A program made the translations under genes and the position numbers. Shown piece after piece: positions 22,715 to 36,000 of a stretch of 52,983 nucleotides of DNA. The stretch lies in assembly GCA_013365325.1 (NCBI GenBank), contig JABVXV010000389.1, positions 1-52,983 on the forward strand. The letters run 5' to 3'. Origin of the DNA: Dipetalonema caudispina (Eukaryota; Nematoda; Chromadorea; Rhabditida; Onchocercidae). Within the stretch, counting starts at the first letter, position 1. Every line of letters starts with the position of its first letter. The notes under the pieces are model-generated. The model had not been told where the DNA came from. It worked only from the letters and a program-made list of their open reading frames with translations, and made no database searches.

Positions 22715-25700
22715 TCAATTGTGAAGTGTATGTCCGTTCCCCGAAAAATCTTCTAGAACTTTCCCTGAATCTTGGATATCATTTGGCTGAATAGCCCAAC
22801 TTGGCATCTCACTCGAATAACACCATTCGCTGGTCTGATATTTGAGGCAGTGCAGGTGCAACATCATATGTTCAGGTGTGATGTTTTTCTTTTTCACGTT
22901 GCAATTCATACATATTGGGTCATAATCCTGGCGTGCTTTTGTGTCTAACCCTTCAGACTCGGGTTGTATCTGAAACCAATTATAACAAAATTTGGAACTT
23001 GGAAACTTATTTCTTTACATTATATTATGATTTGGATTACAAATTATGGAAACCGATGAAGTTACCAGTATCGCTCCTGAATTAGACTGAAAGAAACGGC
23101 ATCAGGAAATTTACAAGTTTTCTTAGACACAACTTTCAAGAATCAACTTTGAAATCACCTCTCCTTCAGCAATTCTTTTTATTCTAATCTCATATTCAGG
23201 ATCTACTTGTTCGTGCCACTTAGATGCTTTATGCTCTTCCAGAACATCTTTTCGAAGCTGAAAAGAGAGAGTTGGGTTTGTCCAAATGAAAATCCGTGAC
23301 AATAAATACTGCAATCTTGCGCACTACGCAGTTTTTCGATATATTTCTTGCAAAATTTCAAGCTGCTCGAGAAGTTTAGAAATGAAAAGAAATGACGGCA
23401 AAGGGTTTCTCCGTTTCTTTTCATTTCCCAACCTTTTTTCTTCATACTTGGTTCTTTCTTTCTTTCATTACCTGCTCCAATGACTTCCCATAATTTCCAT
23501 CCTTGCCTTTCATTTCACCCCAAGCACCGCTGTTGTAAATGTAATCATCCACTATTGGATAACCTGAAATGATGACAACATATGAATGAAGGTTCAATAT
23601 TAAAAAAATAAAATTAGTCAAAATGAAACACTAACTGATAAACTATGACGGACAACTTATTATCAGTAAAAACAATGATCAACAAAGAGAATTCCGTTAA
23701 CATTTAAAGAGATAAAGGCAGTAAGCACCTCTTAACCCATTCCAAAGTATCATTTATTCCGCTAACGCAAAATTTTCTTGAAAGAGCTAGCCTAAATATT
23801 GTAAGTGAACACGAATTTGATGGGTACGACCAGTTTCTAGCATACAACGAACGATCGATGTTTGACCATCCGTCCATAAACGCGAGAAACGGCTTCGAGC
23901 ATATTTACCATCATCACGAATGCACTGGATACCCATCGAAACAATGAGTGGCCCAATGGGACGATCACAAACAATCTCTTTATTTCTTTAAAAAAAAAAA
24001 AAAAAATTGAAATTGTAATATCAATGATTTGATTTGAAAATTAAAGACAATTAAACTCCGGCCTTTGACCATTACAAGTATAATGATAGGGTTAACAGTG
24101 AAACACAATGATGGTAAACTAAGCTACAAATTTCTGACCATGCCGTTCGATAGATGCGAGCAAGTTCAAAACGTATTTTCGATAATTACTATATTATTAG
24201 TCCTCCTCAAAATAACGAAATCAGAAGATTACAATCAAGACCTCTAGCAATTAGATTCTATTCATCATATTTTCCAGCATGGAAAATTAAAAAGCAAGAA
24301 AAACTTTACTTACGCCGGGAAAACTCCTTCCACTTTACAAAGATATTCTTTATGCCATATTTCACCAACACGTAACATCTTCTTTAGCTGAAAATAAACT
24401 CTTTCTTTTTTGTATGAGGCAAATGAAAGAATTTTAGAAATCAACCACTAGTTAAGCAGTTAGAAGTATATAAACAAATCCAATTAAAAATGGGGTTATA
24501 GATAAACTAATTCACTGATTTCAACTACTTTCAGTTTTATTTCGAACCCCAACTAATTTCTTAATCTTCCTTTTCAAAGCGCTTCTTACGATTCAGTTTA
24601 TTATTCCACTTATAAAACTGCTCATGTCACAACAGCCTCTATAAATTAATTTAAAATACACATCCCAGAAAATCATTGACAAGTTAAACAGGGAAGTATA
24701 TAAACTAAATCTCCAAAATCTGATGGATTTAAAAGCAAAGATTAACTTTAATATCCGTTTCAGCATTTCTAGCAAACATCAATACACCAGATGTTGTCCG
24801 ATCCAGCCTATGTACAACTATAAAATAAAGTTGTATATTGAAGCTTGTTAAACATATTTACAAGTTCAAAAAATAAATTTCAACCAAATATATTTACAAT
24901 GATGAACATGATCAGCACGGAGAAATTTTGCTTAGTTTTCAAAGTGACAAAGTAAATATTCCTTCCATGAGTTAGTGAGAAACATAAGCAACCGTGTAGG
25001 CTGAGGGATAGATAAGTACAGCTCACGTTAAAGTGAAAATCTATTAACAAACATGAAAATTTACTTAACATTTGCCAGTCCTGATAAGTTCCATAAACGC
25101 ACTAAAGCTAATTTTGTCAGTCTCACGCTAAGATCGAAGCATGATAACGGTTTAATCCCAAAACAGTTACTTCTATCCTCTTCCTACCTTAATCAAAAAA
25201 TGCTCCAGAACAGTGTATGAAATTTGCTTCGTAGTGGAACAAAGTTTTTGGGGAAAGCACTTACCTCTAAGACCACGGAGGCCTCGTTGTTCTCGCAACA
25301 TACCCAAAACCGTGTGCACACAATACCTACCGCATGGATGTACCGGCATACTTGGTGGTTTATCCACTACCAAAATATTATTGTCATTATCGATCACTCT
25401 GATGTAATGGTCCAGGATGGGATGCTCGTGGCGATGCCCTATATGCTCGATCGAATCGTTATGCTGCACGATATAATTAACATTCGTCATCTGAATGCAA
25501 TTTACCCAAATACGACCTAATTTACATGCTGCTGCCTGCAACAAACCGGCTACATAAAAATCCACATGTATAATGGAAATTTGAATTCATAATATATGTA
25601 GATTTTCAAAATATAAGATTGAAAAGTTATAATTATTGAGTTGGTAACCGCAATTTCCCTTTCACAGTAATTCATAATAAAAGAGTGAGACTTTGAATTT

Positions 25701-26230
25701 TGATAAAATTTAAACAAATATGGTTAAGACATTACAGGATAATAGGGACTCAATGATACAAATTCCTCGGCAAAAATATCGATCAATCGACGCCCAATCC
25801 ATCGTCCTTTAGCCCACGTACGATAAACACTCCAGTACGGGTCTAAGTAACGAATACCTGTAAAGTGGATGATGAATCCTTAACCTTTTGAATTATTTAA
25901 CATTAAATTAGAACTTATAAGTGATAATATTTACAAGGAATGTCCTCGTTCCAATCAGCTTTATTGTTTCAGCAGAAATAAAAAAATTACGAAGAGGATA
26001 ATAAGAAATGTTTGTATAATTCACACATAGAGACAAGCTTTAGGGAGAAGTTTCTGTGAAAACGAAGCAAATTCCTTAAAAATAAATCCAAAAATATGTG
26101 ACGAAGAAGTCGAACCATTTTTAATGTGAAAACCGACGTTTTCTGGCATTTCATCAAGCACATCTATCTCGTCGTGTTTACGTTTCTTCGCTTTGGGATT
26201 CTGCAAGGGGAAACTCAATTTGAAATGCAT
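22715..26230 (-). CDS. RPUSD2-type RNA pseudouridine synthase
   Basis: RluA-family enzyme that isomerises uridine to pseudouridine in RNA. Minus-strand exons in coding order: 26230-26116, 25857-25736, 25535-25265, 24817-24747, 24387-24314, 23985-23792, 23563-23472, 23257-23159, 22969-22715; 430 aa if the ATG at 26230 is the start. Signatures: TWAKGRWIGRRLIDIF, ILVVDKPPSMPVHPCGR, catalytic-aspartate motif HRLDRTTSGVLMFA, ETGRTHQIRVHLQYLGYPIV. The C-terminal DPICMNC and MPSWAIQ segment is typical of RPUSD2 rather than RPUSD1, 3 or 4. The lysine-rich start (NPKAKKRKHDE) could be a nuclear signal. The true N-terminus is uncertain: TTGCAG at 26201 could be a cis- or trans-splice acceptor, and vertebrate RPUSD2 is longer at the N-terminus. 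The intron after 23792 seems to start with GC. The acceptor at 23986-23987 is preceded by a long T-run. Confidence 0.93.
23786..23791 (-). other. Non-canonical GC splice donor in the pseudouridine synthase gene
   Basis: Exon 6 must end at 23792 (TTTAG) because its phase 1 joins the next exon (GTTATCC) to restore the conserved QYLGYPIV. The intron then begins GCTAGC. Its 3' end (TTTCAG at 23564) is normal, making a GC-AG intron. A GT donor 19 nt upstream in transcript sense is in frame but would delete VHLQYLG. Confidence 0.75.
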
Positions 26231-29200
26231 AAGCTCCGATTGAAAAGTACGAAAATTAAATTTAATGAAATCTCAGTACAGCAATGCACGACTACATAGT
26301 GAAGTTTGTGATATTGTATAGTATATAGTGACATATTAGCGAATGCAACATCACAGGAATGATAAATGTCACACAAATTACTTGCTAACTTGATAGCAGA
26401 CATAGACACAAGAAATTTTACTAGCTATATCTCTCTTACATCTTTTCCCATTCGACGAGAAATTCAGCAAATGACTGATGCCATAAACATTTTATACTGT
26501 CTTTTATATCTGAAACATCTTAATATTACATCATATTTAATAAATATGGAAATTTTTGAATCTTTACGATGAAAATTTAAAACCTTTAAAACTCAAAGAC
26601 TTCTTTCCAATCTTTGCAGTCCCAGTTTTCTTAAGAATAAAAGTAGCATACAGCAATTGCGAACATATCAGTGCAAGAAATTTTTACGAACTCTTGCCAA
26701 ATACTAATAAAATATTGAAAATATCGTGGGATATGATGAGCCTTCATTAGATTGATAAGATTTGAAAACATAATAATGACATAGATTGAGAGAATCAGCA
26801 AAATATAATTTATACTGTTCAAGAATCATTAAGAGTAATAAGAAGCAATAGAAAAAAGCATATCTCATCACATACTGGGCTCGATGTCAATTTACAATTT
26901 TACATTAAAAGACGGCTCTAAGATCGAAAATATGATGCGCTATGAAAAAAGAGCATATCTTCAAACGGAAATGAATATTTGAATTTTAGTTAACACGATA
27001 TATAGTAGTTTTATACTTAATTTTAATTTTAAGTCATATATAAATCTTAACAGTAGCATCCAAGCTTAATTAGTCTTTGCAGTTTTTGCATCCTAAGGAA
27101 TTTTCTTTTTCTCTCTCCAATATCTTTGCTTGATTGATTAGTTAATTGGTACCTGTAGTTCATTGCTATCTATAGCTAATCGATATTTATAATTCATTGG
27201 TATTTATAGTTTCATTCCCAAGTTTTGCAATACAGTTTTCTACTTGATTTTATCGTGCATGGCTTATAAAATTTAAATTTCAGACACAACATTCTTTCGT
27301 CTGTATGATACGAATGATATATGCACCTGGCAGACCTATTTGGCACCAAAGAATAATTGATAGCTTTGTTGTTTATTCGATAACTAATAATAGTTATCAA
27401 ATTTCTTTTTCATCATTTTTCATGCAAAATTACAGATTTCAAATCTGGTTCAATTTTATCCTCGCTCATCTATGCAGTAAAATGATACATTTCTCTTTTC
27501 TTGTAAATTATTAACCTTTAGTACTAACAATCCTAATAGTGAAATTTGCGGTACACCAATCAATCTTATTTGCTAAGCAGTATTTATGCTAATACGATAT
27601 GAATTCTACAACATGTGTTGCCAAATAAATATATTTCTTTCCGATTTTAATTTATCAAATTCCTTTCCGACAAAATTTTTTTCCCAATCATCATTGAATT
27701 ACTCGAATCCTTTTAAATACCATAATGTTAATTCAATAAAATTCTCTTACTTACTGGTTGTGTTAATTAAATAAAAAAGTTTACGTGTTCTGTTTCATTC
27801 ACTTTTGTATCAATTTTTCAACCATTTGATTTCTCCAAAAGACTGATTAATGAATAAGCTTTGGAAAAGTTTTCATCTTTAATCTATCCTTGCATTCTAA
27901 CTTTGAAACTTATAAACATTTACATAATAATGATTAAGATGTGATCGAAAGTGACAAAATGGAGGAAAGAAAGTGAAGAGATGAAAATAAAGAAAGATAA
28001 TGAATATGGAATGTTATTGTTTCATATTTTGCATTTATTTCTGTTTTTCTCGAAACATACACAAAACATTTTTGATTTTCTTTCTTTGCTTTTCTTATTT
28101 CTTTTACATTATTAATTAGAATCCCAAGTTCGATTTTTTTTTTTCATTTAATTTAAACATTTCTAATGCAGCACACCATCTTTCCTTCTGAACGCTGTAG
28201 GATAAAATATGATTTTTAAAAGTTTTAATTATTAATTGAACCAAGAGTCATTTCCAATGAATTCTTTTTTCCTTCAAATGAATGGCTTTCTAAAGCTCTC
28301 AGAAAATCAAAATAATCTTGTGAAATAACTTTTGCATTTAATTAATCAAAGTACTTGCATTTTAGGGATTTGTCCTATCTTTGTCATTTATCCAATTTAT
28401 ATTTAAATTCATCCAGCTTAAATTTTATGTCTTAAACACCTGATAAACCCATTATCTTGAATATCTGATATATTCTTCCATGATTAAATTATTGTAAAGT
28501 ATAAAATAACTTTTTTAACGACATAGCTATCTTTGTATCTAATAGGATTATATCACACAGTATGCTTTTTTTTTTAAACCATATATAAGAAAATAGAATT
28601 TAACCCTCTTTTTTGCTTCTATTACTTATCCATTCTTTGCGGAGAACCTTCACTTTGACAGCTTAACGACTATGCTTTCCTAAATTGCTACTCAATTAAT
28701 TCAAACTTTGGAAGAATTTCTTCAATTATCAAGAAGAAATTTCCATCTATTGATTATTTATTGCCATATAGTATTATTACCTGTCTTTTTCAAGGTAAAG
28801 AATAAATTTTTACAAAAATTCTTGTCTGTGAAACAAGTAAACTTTCCAAATTAAAAATTTTTTCGACAAAAATAAGGACAAGTGAATTTCGAGAAATCGA
28901 ACGTTTCTGGAAAATTAACTTTGGAAAAATGAAGCTGCAGTTTTATATTCTATGAATAATTTAATTTTGTGGTGAATGGAATGCGGGAGAGTAAAAAACC
29001 CTCTGAATGATCAATTAATCTAACCAATTTCAACTATTAAATCCGGCTCAATATCAACTCGATTCGAACTTGGGCAACAAAATCGGTTAAAGCCTATTAG
29101 CAGCTTTCGAGTATGAAATTTACTAACGTATTTCAGTCGATGGTATTTGAGAATTTTATGCAGAATGAAAGTGTGTCTTCAATCAATCAATCAATTAATC

Positions 29201-29990
29201 AGTGGATCTCATCACAAACTTGTTGCTTATCTCATTTCGTTCATTACTGTTTGTTTTTCATTATACGAATAAATCAATTTTGGATAAATTTTATCTTACA
29301 GAAGTTGAATTTGTGAAAAAATTATGCGAAATAAAGCTGCTTATCACAGTAAGCGATGAAAATTTGCCATTTATCAGTGAAAAATATCTCATTTTTTTTC
29401 CGAATCATTTATTTGCTTTTTAATTTAGTAGCAGTAAAATTTAAAAGAAAAAATCTGAGATTTTAAAAGAGAGAAGAAAAAATTTGACCCGCATATTTCT
29501 ACTTTCTCTTTTATTACAGCTTGATTGAAAACTAATATGAATGATCTTTATTAATAAATTTAAGCAAAAAAGTAGCAACTCAATTTTAATTTCTTATTTT
29601 CTCTCTCTCTCCCTGTCTTTCTTTCTTTGAATGAAAGTGATACGAAAAAAGAATGATAAGTGATTTTATCACACGGTACCTTATTCATTCATGAATTATT
29701 TTGATAATGATAATAAATGGGTTTTAGAGTACAACGATTGAAAATAATTTATGTTAAACATATCTAATTAATGAGAAAGAAGTATTTCACTCAGTTTTTT
29801 TTTTTTCTATCGAAATCTAAATGAAGTGCTAAACTGAAACTTAAGGGTGATTTTCTAAAATATTTGAATTGCTATAATTTAATTCGATGATATTCGTTTC
29901 ATATGATTTTCATTCTTTCAATTCTGTGTATTAAAATCAAAATTAATCTAAAGAAGAATACTTAGATGAACATAATAGCTGTCACTAGCA

Positions 29991-30048
29991 AAGCAATAAT
30001 AGCAATAACAACAACAGCAGCAACAACAACAAACAATAAACAACAATA
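29991..30048. repeat. Imperfect (CAA/CAG)n microsatellite
   Basis: Interrupted AAT/ACA/GCA triplets such as CAACAACAGCAGCAACAAC. It lies in non-coding sequence and no open frame through it is supported. Confidence 0.85.
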
Positions 30049-30968
30049 GACGAGTAAAAATAACAATAAGATAACTTCATATAATTAATCCAACCTGGTC
30101 CATCAATCAATATCAATACATCCACAAGAGAGAATGAATTTAAAACAATCATATTTCATTCCTACTTACTTGGTTATTTGTCACCATTCCAGAAAACTTC
30201 GTATCATGTAAGTTGGAAAATATCCCGTCATTTAAGTAATTTCAACTTTCTTGTTTAATGCTTTTTAGAATATATCCTCTCCGGTCCTATCATATTTAAA
30301 TATTGTGACAAAAGATTGTAATGTCAACTTTTCATATTTTCGTTGCATTTCTTTCCTCTTCTCTTTAATAAATTATTTTTTTCATTCCTATGCTTTTTTC
30401 ATTTCATCAGAAAATCATTCATTTCTCATCTCGAAAATTTCATTTCAATAAGCAAACCAATTTCGTGCAGTAAACAAAAATAGAGAAATGGAAAAAAGAA
30501 AATTTGTTCAACATTTTCTTTTTTGCCTTATAAATTCCTTTAGTATCTGTTTCAATTACCTTTTATTGAAATGTAATTTTTCTTTCTACTTGTTAATCTT
30601 TATTTGAAATAATTTTTTATTCTGTTTTTTTCCTCTTTTTTACAAAAAATTAGATGGAATTATTTTACAGCAAATTTCAGCGATAGTATTTAATATTGCC
30701 ATAGCAGTATGCATTACCATATTTCGATGATACTATACTTCCTATCAAATAAGTGAAGAAAAAGTATATTTAAAAAACGTGAAAAAAGTAGTAATATGCA
30801 ATTTGATTAATGAGTAATGTTATGATTATGATATAATTTGATGATAAAAATATGTGAAGATTGTAAATACTACTATGATATAAAACGATGGCAATAATAT
30901 ATAAAGAATAATATTACGGTTTATCGATTAGTTTAATTAGCATTTTTTACTTTATCAATTCATAGATA

Positions 30969-31006
30969 GAGTATGAAAATTGTCGAAGAGTATGAAAATT
31001 GTCGAA
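30969..31006. repeat. Perfect 19-bp tandem duplication
   Basis: GAGTATGAAAATTGTCGAA is present at 30969-30987 and again directly at 30988-31006 without mismatch, which suggests a recent duplication. Confidence 0.95.
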
Positions 31007-32870
31007 CTGATAATACAACTATTCTGCATATTTCGATTTCGATTAGTTTCTCTTTGCATCAAAAAAAGAATAAGAAGGAAAGAGGAAAAGAAAGGATAGT
31101 AAGATAAATGAATTATCGATTACTGATAACAGTTAATATCAATGGACTATTTTTTTTTTTCAAAATTCTTTCCTTTTTTTTTATACAAGAACTCAGAGAA
31201 CGGATACGCCAAGCTATTTTTTCTTCTCTGATTTTCTGTAAAAATCACATGAAGGAAACATTGCAGACTCTGAAGTGCTAGAATTTCATATTCTATCATT
31301 TTTTTAACGATTATCTTCTCGAATAGATCGAAGGTAAGATGAGAGATTCTGAAGTGGTAAAGATGATCGAATTCTTGTTATACATCTTACCCATCCATTC
31401 AAATTTTAAAGGATAAGGAAAATAAAATTGGATTGTTTGTTTATATATCAACATTTCCATTGATATATCAAGATGAAATAAAAATATTGAAGATATTAGC
31501 AATTTCACTATCATTCTTCGTATCACATATCCATTCAATTATTTTAGATGAAAACCATCGAATAAGCATTCAATCCTACGGAATGTTCCCCTTTTTCTCT
31601 ATCCTCTTCAATTTTCTCCATTTACATATTCAAAATTGAATTTTCATTCTTTTCCTATATTTATTAAATTCAATAGAATTACGTTGTGGACGATAATTGT
31701 GGTGATATCTTCCTTTAAGTTATCATCGTCTTTTGATAATGTTTAATTTTTTAAATTGAACGAAAATTATGCTCGTTAAATGATATTTTTCTTCTGCATA
31801 TCATTAAAAATGCTCTTAGTTGATTGTTTTTTTTAACTTTCCTGAAATTTCTTCCAGTATCCACCAGAATTTTTTTTTATCCCACTATCCAGCAGGTTAT
31901 TTAAAAAAAAAAAAAAAAAAAAACATATTTCCTCTTTCACTTTTTTAAGATTTCTCTCAATATCTGGCAACATTTTTTTAAATGGCTTATTTTTATTTGT
32001 CACTTTCTTGAATATATCATACTTTACTTAATTGGTGGAGTACATAAGGTACAATAACGAAGTTCCAGTCATTATGAATGGTTTTTCTCAAAGTTGGAAG
32101 AATTTTATGGAGATTTTAAGGACTTTCAAACATATCGTTCAAATATTCTAATCACTAATCATAATGAAACATATATGTATGTGCATATGGGAGAAATAAG
32201 CAATTTTAAAAAACGGGTATAAAATTTTTCAAAAATCTTTTCTTCTTAATTTAAGTGTAACATTAAGGTTTGAACCTTCTTTATCTTTTTTTTTTTTTAA
32301 ATGGAAAACAAAGCAATTGAAATGTATCTACAAGTTTAACCTTAAGATAATGATGATATTTATAGTTGAACGGAAATTTTTCCATTCTTTAAATTTAATT
32401 TATGCCACTGATAATCAACTGTCCTTCAATAATTTTAAATTTCGATGTGAAAAAGAAAAACTCAGATATTAAAAAGATCCATCGAAAAAGAAAATTTCAA
32501 ATTTAAGTGAGCATTTCAAATCATTCTACAGTACTGTAATCTTTTTCCATTTGAATTTGCAATTTTTATTTCAATTTCCCCTGATAATTTACATCTAAAA
32601 TATTAATTAATCCAATTTTCATTTCAATTCACGCTTTTTATTTCAGTACTCACAGAGCAAATATTTTTGATAATTTTCATTTCAAATAACAATAGTTTTT
32701 AACACTATTATCAATCCCTCTATCATATCATTCTTCGTTTCTTCGAAAAATCAACACTATTCCTTTACTATTATTGATCATTCAATAATTAATCTTTCAC
32801 TTTGACTTTCTTTCGTATCCAATTTCATACAATCACAACACATCGCATCCATTGCTTAATTTTATCACTT

Positions 32871-33010
32871 ACCCATGTATCCGTCAAATAAGCATATCTA
32901 TCCAATTTGCATGATGCTTTAGATTAACAAATTTAAAGTAGAAATAATCAAAGATATAATTTTGTTTAGACGAACAGACTTTGTTGTAATGAATCATTTG
33001 ACGGATGGGT
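32871..33010. repeat. Separated inverted repeat with a 4-nt bulge
   Basis: ACCCAT-GTAT-CCGTCAAAT at 32871-32889 is matched in reverse complement by ATTTGACGGATGGGT at 32996-33010, except for the extra GTAT. Spacer about 106 nt. Could fold as a bulged stem or be an old terminal inverted repeat; no transposase nearby. Confidence 0.8.
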
Positions 33011-36000
33011 AATTTTGTTAAATGCTAACTGTACCATATCATTTCGTTCTAAATTTATTTTATTGTCTACATAGTCTCAATTTTTCTTAGCATTGCATTT
33101 CTTATTTTTACCTTATTGAATCATTTAAAAATATCATTTCAGTAATTAAATATAAAAAAATTATAAATTATGATGAAATTCACAGCATTCCTCCAAGAAA
33201 CCATTGTTATAAGATATACTGTCAGAGAAATTTTAAAATTTGTTATTAGAAAATTTTGGTGATAATATCATAAATCTTGCAATTCAGCTCCAGAAAATTT
33301 ATAAATGCAATAAATGCAAATTAAACGTTTTAGCCTGAAGCTTTCGTTTCCTATTACCTCTTGAATGTTGTAATACTGCGCAGAAGTTTCATTTAGATTC
33401 CTTCCAACTTTTATATCATACTGATAACAGAGTATCAAATGATATACTAAAAATTAAGGTGAGAAGAAGATAAAAGACTAGCAATAGGAAATTTTGCAAA
33501 ACAAATGATTGAACTTAATATATGCCAAAAATTTTATCCATTTATTGATTCTTGAATAAAAAAAAAGAAAACAAATAATTTCATTTAATTCTAAATCTTA
33601 AATTCTATTCAGTTTTTGCCAAAACTTTTGTTTCCTCTTCCTTTTCATCATTATTTAATTCTTCCGTATCAAATTTAATTAATTTGAAATTCAAGAATCA
33701 TTTTCTATGATTCTAAATTAATCTTGCCAAGATATATTCGCGTAGTTTTTCCATCTTCAGATCCAGCTAATGTTGATTCCTTAATGCTATAACAGAATCG
33801 GAATTTTCAAAAATGAAGTTCTTATAAAAATCATAATTACTGAATTATTGCTACCACAGCTAAAGTTCTGTTACCACTTAAAACCTCTGATTATATGTTT
33901 ATATATAAAAGGTTTTGAACAGAATTACTGTAATTTGAGTCAATAATGAAGTTTCGAAAAACCGGTCAACCTTGGAGCAAAAGTCTAGGTCAAGAGATGT
34001 ACTTTCTTAGTCATACATTATAAATGAACAATAATACAAGGTAGCATATACAACTGAATTCATTTAATTTTGCAAACTTGATGCAAAACCAAACTTTATT
34101 CACTCTTATTTCAATAGAATTAAATTTACAACGTTTCAATTACAGTATAACAAATAGAAAAAAACTCATCTTAAGAAATTCTTTTTAAACATTCCAAATT
34201 TTCATTGTTAAATGAAATTTGCTGAATTAGCAGTAATTTCTCCTCATGTCATTAAAAAAATTGAGTTCCTCAAATAATGTAATCGTATTTAAGTTTTAAT
34301 TTAGAATATTCCAAATATTCTTTTTGAGAATCATTAGTTGTTATAATCTAATAAAAAGTTGAAATTATGTATTTCAACAGAAAAATTTTTTCGTTAATCT
34401 ATTCGCTTCGTTTTTCTATGCACATTATAGCATATCTTACGAGCCTACTGAAAATTCCATTTGAAATAAATAGTTGCAAATAATTTAAAATGATATGCTA
34501 GAAATGATAACGAAATTCGAGAATAGTAAAATAAGATAACACTTTATCAGTGTCGAATTTCGTCAGTTTTATTGCTTTATCCAGAAGTAAAGTCGCAAGT
34601 GAAATTTCGAAAAAAGAAGTAATTAAATACTCAAAAAATACTTGATTTGAAAAATCGTTTTATGTCAGTTAAATATAGTTTCAAATTTTTTGTCATTCAA
34701 TAAGTTACCTTCAAACAACCAATAGTAATCAGTATCTAAGGAAATATAATACCTATGTTGGTACGATATATTGTTACAGTATGCCATTACAGCATTAGAT
34801 CACAGCTGGTATTTAGTAGTAGCACTAAGTTTTTTCCAATAAATCAATATTTCATATTTGTTTATGACAGAAGCCAACTTTAACAAGTGACAGTAATTCC
34901 ATGCTATATCGATATTAGTACTGTACATGATAGCAATATCATATCAACATTGCTATGTAATAATAATATTAATATTTCTGAATAAAGAAAAATTTTTTAT
35001 TAGTTTTATGATCTCTTTATGAAGAATGAACATTATTTCTACTTGATTATAAAACAGTACTTTCTATAGATTTCAAGTAAAGCTAAAATAATTTACCAAT
35101 GACTATTTAGTGATGCGAAAAATAAATGATTGTGATTATAATAATTAATGAATAATTTAAGTTATCAAAATTGTTCCTTCTACGCTATGCCATAAAATAA
35201 GTCAGCGAATATTAGAATTGCATGAAGTCAATTTTGGGATAGTTGTTAAATTGGACATTTTCGTATTCAGAATTGTACTCAATTATATCTAATAAAACGA
35301 CATAATTTGGAAATTTTCGCAAAATTTCCAAAAATACATGATGGTTAGCTGACAAATTGCATTTCAACAAACAAACATTTTACCATTTTCTTGTTAAAGA
35401 AGCATTTCTAATGGAACAAAAATTACAATTTTTTCTTTAATTTCCTTTTTCTTCTAAAACTTTTAAATTAACGGGATTTTTTGAGAGAAGACAGCAACAA
35501 ATAAATATAATTGATCATTGGCAATCTGAAAATTTATTGCATAAGAAAGGAAACTATATCGAAAATTTTAGAACATTTTATTTTCTTTTTTTAGAATCAC
35601 TTTCAAAAAAAAGAAAAAATGATAAAAGCAATATAATTCATGAAAGTGGTTTTTAAACAATATCAGTTTAGGTTGGGGAAATTTCCAAAAGACATTTTTT
35701 CAATAATTTGTTCTACATTTATTATAGCAATAATTAATGCAAAAATAATGAAACAAAATGTCTTATATCAGAATGTTAGTGGTAATGCAACGAATTCAAA
35801 AAATAAGTTATGCAAATTTTATTGTTATTATTGTTGCTGTTATTTACTATTATGTAATCGTTAATAGCTACTGGTACAAATCTATAAAATATTGTGCGAC
35901 AAATATTAAACATCATCAGTTTAATTAGCAAAATTCATTTAGCAGCAAAACATAAAAGATATTTATTCACTTGAATTTCGTTAACGCCCATTTTTAATTT

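Noticed and set aside
25213..25520. Two plus-strand open frames of 64 and 98 codons
   Set aside because: Antisense shadows of the long pseudouridine synthase exon 25265-25535, which carries clear family motifs.
29050..29080. Minus-strand GTTCGAATC resembling a tRNA B box
   Set aside because: Flanking bases do not form a T-stem, and no acceptor stem or A box is present at suitable distance.
30191..30205. Possible 15-nt microexon between a CCAG acceptor and a GTAAGT donor
   Set aside because: No neighbouring exons to join; such short AG...GT pairs are expected by chance.
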